Source of the DNA: Acidobacteriota bacterium
Lineage (GTDB): Bacteria > Acidobacteriota > Terriglobia > Acidiferrales > UBA7541
Assembly (NCBI GenBank): GCA_003223325.1
Contig: QHYS01000241.1
Span: 1 to 33,551, forward strand
Direction: 5' to 3'
Length of the DNA: 33,551 nt
Part shown: positions 23,943-32,084 of the stretch, piece by piece
How the letters are laid out: every line of letters starts with the position of its first letter
Position numbering within the stretch: position 1 is the first letter of the stretch
Notes under the pieces: generated by a model
What the model was told of the DNA's origin: nothing
The model's input: only the letters and a program-made list of their open reading frames with translations
Database searches by the model: none
Made by a program: the position numbers and the translations under genes

Positions 23943-26323
23943 GCAAACACTCAGAAGTCGTGCCGAACTCAACGCTGATCGACGACGCGGCGGCCGCATT
24001 GGGCCGCGCGGGATTCTCGCGCAGATCTTTTCTTGTAGGTGCCGGAGCGCTCGTTGTCAGCTTCAGTATGAAGGGCGCGCTGCAAACCGCACTAGCCCAA
24101 GGACCTTTCGAGGGAGGCACGGCAGGTTCGCCGCCGCTGAACCAACTCGATTCGTGGATTGCCATTGCCGCGGACGGCGGCGTCACCGCGTACACGGGCA
24201 AGGCCGAACTGGGCCAAGGGATTTCTACCGCGCAAATCCAATTGGTCGCGGAAGAGCTGTGCGTGCCTTTCAGCCGCGTCAAACTGATGTATTGCGACAC
24301 AGTGCAAACGCCCGACCAGGGGATTACCTCGGGCAGCCAGTCGCATCCGACGAACTTCAATCAAAAGAACCTGGCACAGGCTGCGGCCACGGCTCGCGAG
24401 GCCCTTCTGAAACTGGCCTCCAAGCGGCTAGGGTTCTCGGCGGACCAACTGGTGGCGAAAGACGGCGTCATCAGCGCGAAGATCGATCCTTCGAAGAAAG
24501 TGGGTTATGGCGACCTGGTTGGTGCAAAGAAGTTCGAAATTAAGCTCGACCCCAACGTAAAACGCAAGTCGGCGAGCGAATGGACGGTGCTGGGGACACC
24601 GGCGCGGCGTCCGGACATGCCGGCGCTGGTTACCGGGCAATTTGAGTTTGTGCACAATGTGCGGCTGCCAGGCATGCTGCATGGGCGCGTGCTGCGTCCG
24701 CCGGCGGTGGGCGCGACGGTCGTCAATGTGGATGAGAGTTCAGTGCAAGCTTTGCCCGGTGTGGTCAAGGTGGTGGTGAAGAAGAATTTTGTGGGCGTGG
24801 TGGCGGAGAAGCCCTGGCAGGCAATTCAGGCGGTCAACAAGCTGAAGGTCACCTGGAGCGCGGGCACGGGGCTGCCGAGTCATGCGGATTTCTACAACTA
24901 TCTGCGGAGCCAGCAGCCGACGCGAGACACGCTGCTCGTCAATTCGACGGACGTGGACGAAAAACTTGCGCAAGCCGCTACAGTCGTGAAGGCAACGTAT
25001 TACTATCCCAACCAGATGCACGGCTCGCTGGGCACTTCGTGCGCGGTGGCAGACGTTCAGGGCGACAAGGCCACGATATATTCGCCGACGCAAGGCGTAT
25101 GGCCGGTGCGAAACAGCACATCCATCCTCCTCGGGCTCAAGCCGGAAAATGTGCACGTAATCTTCCGCCGTGGCTCCGGCTGCTACGGGCTGAATGGCGC
25201 CGATACGGTCACCTACGATGCCGCGCTGCTCTCGCAGGCCGTGGGCAAACCCGTGCGCGTGCAACTGAGCCGAAAAGACGAAATGGCCTGGGGCGAAAAC
25301 TACGGATTCGCATTCGTCGTGGATGAGCGCGCGGGTCTGGATGCGCAAGGCAATATCGTCGCTTGGGATCACGAATCCTGGTCGGCAAACCTCGGGAACC
25401 GCCCCGGCTACACAACTCCGGGGAATGTCATCACCGGCACGCTGGCGGGCTTTTCGCCCGAACCGTTTATGGCCCGGAGTCCCGCGCCAGAACCGCGGGT
25501 ATATACAAACAATAGCAACGGCGTGCCTTCCTATGTGGCGGGCAACGTCGGCGGCAAGCCACAGGGCACGGGGACGGTGAAATCGGAACGTTCACTTACG
25601 CACAATATTCCGTCGCCGCTATTTACCGCGCCATTACGCTCGCCCGCGCGGCTCCAGAATACATTTGCTCACGAGAGTTTTATGGATGAGCTGGCAGCGC
25701 GAGCCAAGGCCGATCCGGTGGCCTTCCGGCTGCGCCACCTGAGCGACGAGCGCTTGATCGAGGTAGTGAAAGAGGCAGCGGCGCTGGCGAACTGGGAAGC
25801 GCGCCCTTCCCCGAAGCCGCAGAACCGCAGGACTGGCATTGCTACGGGACGCGGGTTCTCCTGCGTGGCCTACGAAGGCGAAAACGGGTGGGCCGCGATG
25901 GTCGCACAGGTCGAGGTCAACCAGGACACGGGAAAAGTCACGGTGAAGCGGATATTCTTCAGCAACGACTCCGGCCCGATTTCCAATCCCGACGGCCTGC
26001 GGAACCAGATCGAAGGCGGGGCTTTGCAGGGCATGAGCCGCGCCATGAGCGAAGAAGTGACCTGGGATGACCAGAGAGTTACGTCGGTCGATTGGGAAAG
26101 CTACCGCAGCCTGCCTTTGGGTTTCGATGTTCCGGAGATCAAGGTCAAGCTGATCAACCGGCCGGATGAAAATGCTACCGGGGCTGGCGAGACTTCCATC
26201 ACCATCGTGGCTGCGGCGATTGGGAATGCTATTTTTGACGCTACCGGCGCGCGCATTCGCCAAGTTCCCTTCACGCCGCAACGCGTAAAGGCCGCATTAA
26301 GCCAAACATTCAGCCAAGCGTAG
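23939..26323 (+). CDS. Tat-exported molybdopterin-binding subunit of a molybdenum hydroxylase (IorB-like)
   Basis: The 794-residue product has a Tat signal (FSRRSFLVGAGALVVSF, residues 26-42), so the folded complex probably works in the periplasm with its small subunit carried along. Family features include AYTGKAELGQGISTAQIQLV, GVWPVRNSTSILLGL, RRGSGCYGLNGADTVTYDA and the C-terminal GAGETSITIVAAAIGNAIFD, whose Glu fits the catalytic base of the family. There is no FAD subunit and no XdhC-type maturation gene next to it. The substrate (aldehyde, N-heterocycle or other) cannot be decided from the sequence. Confidence 0.93.
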   Translation: MSKHSEVVPNSTLIDDAAAALGRAGFSRRSFLVGAGALVVSFSMKGALQTALAQGPFEGGTAGSPPLNQLDSWIAIAADGGVTAYTGKAELGQGISTAQIQLVAEELCVPFSRVKLMYCDTVQTPDQGITSGSQSHPTNFNQKNLAQAAATAREALLKLASKRLGFSADQLVAKDGVISAKIDPSKKVGYGDLVGAKKFEIKLDPNVKRKSASEWTVLGTPARRPDMPALVTGQFEFVHNVRLPGMLHGRVLRPPAVGATVVNVDESSVQALPGVVKVVVKKNFVGVVAEKPWQAIQAVNKLKVTWSAGTGLPSHADFYNYLRSQQPTRDTLLVNSTDVDEKLAQAATVVKATYYYPNQMHGSLGTSCAVADVQGDKATIYSPTQGVWPVRNSTSILLGLKPENVHVIFRRGSGCYGLNGADTVTYDAALLSQAVGKPVRVQLSRKDEMAWGENYGFAFVVDERAGLDAQGNIVAWDHESWSANLGNRPGYTTPGNVITGTLAGFSPEPFMARSPAPEPRVYTNNSNGVPSYVAGNVGGKPQGTGTVKSERSLTHNIPSPLFTAPLRSPARLQNTFAHESFMDELAARAKADPVAFRLRHLSDERLIEVVKEAAALANWEARPSPKPQNRRTGIATGRGFSCVAYEGENGWAAMVAQVEVNQDTGKVTVKRIFFSNDSGPISNPDGLRNQIEGGALQGMSRAMSEEVTWDDQRVTSVDWESYRSLPLGFDVPEIKVKLINRPDENATGAGETSITIVAAAIGNAIFDATGARIRQVPFTPQRVKAALSQTFSQA

Positions 26324-26637
26324 CGGCCCAAATTATCTCATTGGCTTGGCGTCACCGATTGCTTCGGCTTCGTGACTGACTCTCCTGGTGTTCTCGTTCC
26401 TGGGACCATGCTGGTACCGCTAAGGAATATGGGTTCGAGCTTCCGGATTCTTCTTCTCGGATCGCAAAGAATTCCCATTAGCAAAAAGTGACACAAGAAC
26501 GAATGAGAGCGCTGGTCAATCGCCCGCAATGCCCTACAATTGCCCGATGGTGATTCTTTCGATTCGCACACGTTCATCCGGCCGTGGGCTGCCGCAGAAA
26601 TCGGCGTCGGCATACCTCGCATCGATTGGAGCTCTTG
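26324..26637. other. Intergenic region without a convincing gene
   Basis: I see no coding sequence with family features on either strand. The region ends with the ribosome-binding site (GGAG) of the PAP2 gene. Confidence 0.5.
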
Positions 26638-27541
26638 ATGCCAAAATGGTTCTCATTCGCGTTGCTGCTGTGTGCCGTGTTGATTGCCGTGCCCTTTTCA
26701 GTCGCTCAGGACAGTCCTGCGCCGAACGCGGCCCCCGAATCCTCAGCGCAAGGCACCGCGGCGGATCCCGCGCTCGCTCTGGCTCGAGATCCGCGGGCGG
26801 AAGGCGCGCCGCCTGATCCGATCCTTGTCCAGCCATCCGTGCTTGTGCCTGTGCCTGCGCCTTCGGAGTGGCGCATCCTTGGGAGTCAGTGGAAAAGTCT
26901 CTCGCCGGACCTACTCGCGTGGACATCATCTCAAGCCCACGCTCGCGCTGCTCGGCGCCACGGCCCTGCTCACTACGGTGGATGCACATGATGCAAAGTG
27001 GGTGCGGAACAGTCTCCAACCGCTCCATGGATTCAACAACGCCTTCTCCGGCTACAATACCGCTACGGCCACGGAAGCATTCGCCTCGGCTTTCTACATT
27101 GCCGCTATTGCACGCAGAAACGCGTACGATCAGCAAACGTTCATGCTGGCAGGCGAAGCGGTTATAAACGCGGAAATCCTCACCACGGTGATGAAAGATG
27201 TCGATGGGCGCGAGGCCCCGATTTCCTATCCGGCCAACGGTAATTTCACCGATAGCTGGTTCAAAGTGAGAATGGGGAAAAGATCAGGCTGGCTCGGGGG
27301 CCTCGGCAGCATGCCTTCTGGCCACGAGATCGCTATCATGGCTGTGGCGACGACGTTTGCAGAGCGCTATCCGCACCCGGCCTGGCACCGCTGGCTGGCT
27401 TATGGACTTGCCGCCGCAGCAGGATTATCTCGCGTCACTTTACAGTCTCATTTCACCTCCGACACGTTTGCCGGAGCCGCTCTCGGGTACGTGATCGCGC
27501 GGTATCTGGTTCTCGGTCGGCTGCCCCAGCCTTTAAATTAG
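26638..27541 (+). pseudogene. PAP2-family phosphatase with a frameshift near its N-terminus
   Basis: ATG 26638 with GGAG upstream opens a signal peptide (MPKWFSFALLLCAVLIAVPF) followed by a Pro/Ala-rich linker. At about 26925 the sequence passes to the next frame (HLKPTLALLGATALLTTVDA), while the first frame soon stops. The PAP2 core is open to the end: motif 2 is GSMPSGHEIA and motif 3 is SRVTLQSHFTSD. Motif 1, normally K-x6-R-P, reads KDVDGREAP, with Ala instead of Arg. The family removes phosphate from lipid phosphates or undecaprenyl diphosphate in the periplasmic leaflet. One base change would restore the frame, so a sequencing error is possible; the motif 1 change would remain. Confidence 0.8.
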
Positions 27542-27764
27542 TGCCGCGCACGGTCTGAACCGGAGGCGAGACAAGGACCCGCGCTTACGCGCCCGCGGAC
27601 TGCTCTCCCCCCTGGAGCGTGCGGTTGGGCCGATGCCGACGGAGCGCCTGGTGTTGGGATGGGGAATCGGGGAAAATAGGGATTTGCGAAATCGGCCGCG
27701 AGCGGCGAGAATCCAAAGATCAGAATGAGTGGAGTTTTTTTGCACGCCAATCAGGAGTAATGCC

Positions 27765-30437
27765 ATGTCCAGGTTCCTATTCAGAATGACTGCGGTCTCA
27801 TTATTGGCTGCGGTTTTGCTGTTTGCTCAGGGAAGACCGGCGGGCCAAACCGGCGACGTCACCCGCGCGACCCTGAACAATGGCATGCGCGTCGTCATTC
27901 TGCGCGTCCCCCTCGCACCGGTGGTCACGGTGGAGCAAAACTATCTGGTGGGCGGTGACGAAACTCCGCAAGGTTTTCCGGGCATGGCACACGCCCAGGA
28001 ACACATGGCCTTCCGCGGCTGTTCGGAACTGACCGGGGATCAGATCTCCGCGATCTTTGCGCAACTGGGCGGATTTGGCAACGCGGACACACAGCAGAGC
28101 ATCACGCAATACTACAGTACGGTTCCTGCCGGCGATCTGGACATCGCCCTGCGCGTTGACGCCGCGTGCATGCAGGACATTCAAGATTCACAAACTGAAT
28201 GGGCGCAGGAGAAAGGCGCTATCGAACAGGAAGTGGCGCGCGACCTCTCCAATCCCACCTACAAGTTCATCACTCGGGCGAATGAGGACATGTTCTCCGG
28301 CACGCCCTATAGCCACGATCCCCTGGGCACGAAAGATTCGTTCGATCGAACTACAGGCGAGATGCTGAAGACTTTCTATAAAGCCTGGTATGCGCCAAAC
28401 AACGCGATCCTGGTGATTGCAGGCGACGTGGAACCGAATGCCGTGCTGGCCAAAGTGAAGGAATACTACGGAAAGATCAAGCGCAAGACGCTGCCGCCGC
28501 GCCCGCAGGTTAGTTTGAGCCCGGTAAAATCGGAGTCATTTACGCTTGATAGCAATCTTCCTTATCTGCTGGCATTCATCGCTTATCGCCTGCCGGGAAC
28601 CGACAGCCCAGATTTCGCGGGCGTACACATTTTAAGCGACGTGCTGGCAAGCCAGCGCGGAAATATCTATGGACTCGTGCCACAGGGCAAGGCCCTGGAG
28701 GCTGAATTCGGCCTTGCGGAAGCTTACCCGAAGGCCAGCATGGGTTATAGCGTCGCTGTGCTACCTGCTGCGGCCGACGCGGCTCCCGTGATTGAGAACA
28801 TGCGCAAGATCATGGCGGATTATGCCGCAAACGGCGTGCCGGCGGATTTGGTGGAAGCAGCGAAGCGGAAAGAAATCGCGGCTGCGGAATTTCGCCGCAA
28901 CTCGATTCCCGGTTTGGCGGAGGCCTGGTCGGATGCTTTGGCCGCAGAAGGGCGCAACTCGCCGGACGACGACGTGGAAGCGATGAAGCGAGTGACGGTG
29001 GAAGAAGTAAACCGGTTGGCCAAGACGTATCTCGTAGACCAGGGATCGATCACGGCGCAACTCAAGCCCTCACCCTCAGGCGAACCTGTGGCCTCGAGTG
29101 GATTTGGCGGCGCTGAGCAATTAACTTCGACGCCCACGAAAACCGTAGAGCTGCCGTCATGGGCGAGCTCGCGGCTGCTGGCGCTTGAATTGCCGCCTGC
29201 GCAGCCAGCCTCGACCGACATGACGCTGCCAAACGGCCTGCGCCTGATTGTCCGGACGGTCAAAGTCACACCCACGGTTACAGTGGTGGGAAATGTGCGA
29301 CACGATCCGCAGATGGAAACTCCCTCGGGACGAGACGGCGTAGCCCGAGTTCTGGAGAATCTCTTTTCCTACGGCACCAAGAGCCTGGACCGGCTGGCTT
29401 TCCAGAAGGCCCTCGACGACATAGCCGCCGATGAATCCGCGGGCTTTGAATTTTCAATTCAAGTGCTGAAGCAGGACTTCGCTCGAGGTGTGCAACTGCT
29501 GGCCGATAATGAGCTGAATCCCGCGCTCCCTGATCAAGCCTTTAGCGTCCTGAAGCCGCAGACGGCACAGTTTGTCGCCGGGCAGCTTCGCAGCCCGGGC
29601 TATCGCGCGGGCCACGCGTTGAATGTCGCGCTGCTTCCGGCCAAAGATCCCGCCCTTCGGCAAACGACCCCCGAGACGGTTTCGTCGCTCAGCATTGATG
29701 ACGTAAGACAGTATTACGGGAAGACCATCCGGCCAGACCTCACGACGATTGTAGTCATCGGCGACGTCACACCGGAAGAAACCCGGAGCACAATCGAGAA
29801 ATGGTTCGGGGAGTGGAAGGCGGACAGCCCCAAGCCCGAGGTTGATCTGCCGCGCGTTCCTCCCAATAAGCCGTCCGCGGAAAATGTGCCGGATCCCACG
29901 CAGCTTCAGGATTCTGTGAATCTCTCGGAGACTATTCCCATTACTCGGTTTGACCCCGACTACTATCCGCTGCAGCTCGGGAATCATGTTTTGGGCGGAG
30001 GCTTTTACGCCACGCGCCTGTATCATGACCTCAGGCAAGTCACAGGATACGTGTATAACGTCGAAGTTGTCCTGAGCGCTCAAAAAACCAGAACCATTTA
30101 TACCGTCGCCTACGGATGCGATCCGCAAAACGTCTCCAAGGCACGACAGTTGATCCAACGCGATTTGATTGCCATGCAGATGGAAAATGTCAGCCCGGCG
30201 GAACTGCAACAGGCCAAGGCTTTGCTCTTGCGCCAGCTTCCGCTCGCCGAATCGAGCGAAGATGGCGTGGCCAATGCGTTAATCCGCCGCGCGCAAATCG
30301 GTCTGCCGCTGGATGAGCCCGAGCGGGCCGCCAAGCGCTTTTATGATCTAACTGCGGATGACGTGCGTTCAGCTTTTGCAAAATGGATTCGCGTGGATGA
30401 TTTTGTGCAGATCGTCCGCGGCCCCACGCCGCAATAG
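27765..30437 (+). CDS. Exported M16-family zinc peptidase with two domains
   Basis: ATG 27765 has AGGAG seven bases upstream and is followed by a signal peptide (MSRFLFRMTAVSLLAAVLLF). The 890-residue product has two M16 halves. The first carries the inverted zinc motif H76-AQ-E79-H80 and a third ligand, probably Glu156 in AIEQEVARD. The second half, from about residue 480 (TLPNGLRLIVRTVKVTPTVT), has GRDGVARVLENLF at the matching position and no zinc motif. This is the usual arrangement of one active and one inactive half forming a chamber. It probably degrades peptides in the periplasm. It may end at the hairpin at 30464-30481. Confidence 0.93.
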   Translation: MSRFLFRMTAVSLLAAVLLFAQGRPAGQTGDVTRATLNNGMRVVILRVPLAPVVTVEQNYLVGGDETPQGFPGMAHAQEHMAFRGCSELTGDQISAIFAQLGGFGNADTQQSITQYYSTVPAGDLDIALRVDAACMQDIQDSQTEWAQEKGAIEQEVARDLSNPTYKFITRANEDMFSGTPYSHDPLGTKDSFDRTTGEMLKTFYKAWYAPNNAILVIAGDVEPNAVLAKVKEYYGKIKRKTLPPRPQVSLSPVKSESFTLDSNLPYLLAFIAYRLPGTDSPDFAGVHILSDVLASQRGNIYGLVPQGKALEAEFGLAEAYPKASMGYSVAVLPAAADAAPVIENMRKIMADYAANGVPADLVEAAKRKEIAAAEFRRNSIPGLAEAWSDALAAEGRNSPDDDVEAMKRVTVEEVNRLAKTYLVDQGSITAQLKPSPSGEPVASSGFGGAEQLTSTPTKTVELPSWASSRLLALELPPAQPASTDMTLPNGLRLIVRTVKVTPTVTVVGNVRHDPQMETPSGRDGVARVLENLFSYGTKSLDRLAFQKALDDIAADESAGFEFSIQVLKQDFARGVQLLADNELNPALPDQAFSVLKPQTAQFVAGQLRSPGYRAGHALNVALLPAKDPALRQTTPETVSSLSIDDVRQYYGKTIRPDLTTIVVIGDVTPEETRSTIEKWFGEWKADSPKPEVDLPRVPPNKPSAENVPDPTQLQDSVNLSETIPITRFDPDYYPLQLGNHVLGGGFYATRLYHDLRQVTGYVYNVEVVLSAQKTRTIYTVAYGCDPQNVSKARQLIQRDLIAMQMENVSPAELQQAKALLLRQLPLAESSEDGVANALIRRAQIGLPLDEPERAAKRFYDLTADDVRSAFAKWIRVDDFVQIVRGPTPQ

Positions 30438-30463
30438 CTGGCGACACACTCCGTACTCCGCCT

Positions 30464-30481
30464 ACCTGGGCGCGCCCGGGT
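30464..30481. terminator. GC-rich hairpin between convergent genes
   Basis: ACCTGGG and CCCGGGT form a 7-bp stem (one G-T pair) with loop CGCG between two convergent genes. There is no T-run on either side, so it is at best a weak bidirectional terminator. Confidence 0.3.
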
Positions 30482-30484
30482 TGC

Positions 30485-30853
30485 TCAGGTCGTCTTGAGC
30501 AGACGCTGCACGGTGGGAATTAAATCGGTTCCCGCAGCGGCTTTGGGCACGAAGGCATCGGCCCCAATGGTTCGGCCTGCAGCTATCGCTTCAGGAGAGT
30601 CGTGGATGGTGAAGAAGATAATTTTGGTGGACGGTGCGATCTTGCGTATCTCGTATGCAGCCTGGACGCCATTCATGACCGGCATATTGATGTCGAGGAG
30701 GACGAGGTCCGGATGCAACTCTCTGACCTTCTCGATAGCCTGCTTGCCATTTTCAGCTTCGCCGCAAACGTGCATGGAGTGCCAGTTCAGAAGCGAGCGG
30801 ATCGTCTTCCGCGCTACCTGATAATCGTCCACGACCAAGATCCGGACTGGCAC
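30485..30853 (-). CDS. Stand-alone response-regulator receiver domain
   Basis: From GTG 30853 (GAGG upstream) the 122-residue protein is one CheY-like receiver: acidic pair Asp9-Asp10 (LVVDDYQ), phosphoacceptor Asp54 (LLDINMP), Thr82 (FFTIHD) and Lys104 (VPKAAAG). The sequence resembles NarL-type receivers, but there is no output domain before the stop. It therefore acts by protein contact or is a phosphate shuttle; no histidine kinase is nearby. A second GTG at 30961 would add 36 residues that run into a short tandem repeat, which makes it less likely. Confidence 0.88.
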   Translation of the reverse strand: MPVRILVVDDYQVARKTIRSLLNWHSMHVCGEAENGKQAIEKVRELHPDLVLLDINMPVMNGVQAAYEIRKIAPSTKIIFFTIHDSPEAIAAGRTIGADAFVPKAAAGTDLIPTVQRLLKTT

Positions 30854-30942
30854 TTGCGTTTCCTCGCACTTCAGGTGAGTCTGAGCGGCCTTGCTAACTG
30901 GGCCAGGCTGGCCTGCCGAGCCGATCTCCGCGACGTAACCGC

Positions 30943-30979
30943 ATTTAAGAAACGATGCCACGATTTAAGAAACCATGCC
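30943..30979. repeat. Two-copy tandem repeat, 20-bp period
   Basis: ATTTAAGAAACGATGCC at 30943-30959 is repeated as ATTTAAGAAACCATGCC at 30963-30979, with one difference, upstream of the receiver gene. Spacing of two helical turns would suit a regulator site, but no protein can be named. Confidence 0.5.
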
Positions 30980-31272
30980 GCGGCATTCACGCCAATACAG
31001 GTACCCCCTCAAGTCTCTGAATAATAGTATGGACGGCAACGGTCCCGCTGTGGTGCTGACGCAAAACTGCCAGCGGCGGGAATAGTTTGTCTCAGCGTTA
31101 GAGTGTAGCGGCGCATTCATGAACCCCGTAGGCGTTCACGTAACACTGTGAAGGAGAGCGCAACTCTTTGGCTTTCAGGGTTTCACATCGACCTATGAAT
31201 GATGTGGCATTTGGTCCTCGCCGTGCTCGTAACCCATCAGCATTGCGCTGGGCCACGGGAAATGGGGGGACG
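30980..31272. other. Intergenic region without a convincing gene
   Basis: With the repeat at 30943-30979 this makes about 420 bases between divergent genes. I see no family features on either strand. GGGGGGA at 31264-31270 serves as the ribosome-binding site of the next gene. Confidence 0.45.
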
Positions 31273-31561
31273 ATGGCACATTCAAAATCGGCCATCTCTG
31301 AGTACTGGACTTTGATTGCCGGCAACGGTAGCAAACACTGGGACGATTCAGGGGACAATATGGGTCTTGGCTACGATATTTTTCGAGAGTTGAGCGACGG
31401 TAACCCGCTGTGGATTGCGCAAGCAGCAACCCTAAAAGAAAGCAGAGGACAAGCTCGACACACTGGCACGCACCTTACCCGCAAAGTATTTCATCCGCGA
31501 TGCCAGCGCGACGATCGTCGCCCAGCTCGCTCTGAACACGTTTGAGGACGCGAAAGGATGA
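31273..31561 (+). pseudogene. Small cytoplasmic protein gene with a one-base frameshift
   Basis: ATG 31273 with a G-rich ribosome-binding site opens a frame reading MAHSKSAISEYWTLIAGNGS, then DNMGLGYDIFRELSDGNPLW and IAQAATLKE. At about 31440, in the run aaaagaaag, coding sense moves to the next frame: AEDKLDTLARTLPAKYFIRD, then ASATIVAQLALNTFEDAKG and a stop at 31559-31561. Joined, this gives about 95 residues of coherent sequence. Removing one base at the A-rich run restores it. I have the impression of similar small acidobacterial proteins but know no function. It could be a recent mutation or a sequencing error. Confidence 0.65.
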
Positions 31562-31613
31562 GGTTCGGCCTTGAGGTCCAACGTATGGACCAATTAAGTC
31601 TGAGGTACCCAGA

Positions 31614-31838
31614 ATGTTTACCTATCTCCGCAGGAATTGCGACTCTTGTAGTTCCGAGTTCATACTGGAACAGGTAGAAGATCCGGGGAGCGGTCAGAGC
31701 GGTTCTCGATCCTGCTCATCTGTAGGCAATACGTGCCCCAGCTGCCGATCGCCCTTCTCGCCCGAAAGTTACTTTGTGCTTCATAGTGCCGAGCCCTTGA
31801 TGCAGGGCGTGGAGAGCCTCTTTCGCGCTCACACTTAA
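31614..31838 (+). CDS. Small CxxC-CxxC protein, zinc-ribbon-like
   Basis: The 74-residue frame has GAGG eight bases before the ATG and two cysteine knuckles, Cys9-x2-Cys12 (NCDSCSSEF) and Cys41-x2-Cys44 (TCPSCRSPF), plus Cys34. Paired CxxC motifs about 30 residues apart usually bind one zinc. No family is recognised and no partner gene is evident. Confidence 0.5.
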   Translation: MFTYLRRNCDSCSSEFILEQVEDPGSGQSGSRSCSSVGNTCPSCRSPFSPESYFVLHSAEPLMQGVESLFRAHT

Positions 31839-31996
31839 CCTGGTTGCACTCGCATTCCCAGTCACCGGCTCATTTCACAAAAGGCTTGCGTTCGCCTAGC
31901 AAGGAAAAACAAGCACAGATATGACCGTAGTCGCTGCGCGCAGGTAGAACGCGGGATGAAATCTTGCAGACGTGCCGCCCCTATCTTGGGGGTTTG

Positions 31997-32025
31997 TTGA
32001 CACGCGGAATTCCGGGGAATAGACT
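31997..32025 (+). promoter_or_regulatory. Sigma70-type promoter for the NHL-propeller gene
   Basis: TTGACA (31997-32002) and TAGACT (32020-32025) are separated by exactly 17 bases and lie 59 bases before the start codon at 32085. Confidence 0.6.
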
Positions 32026-32084
32026 CCGCCGAGAATGTTCCGAAGTTTCTCGCGTCAAGCATTGTCACGTGAGAGGAGGGGACC

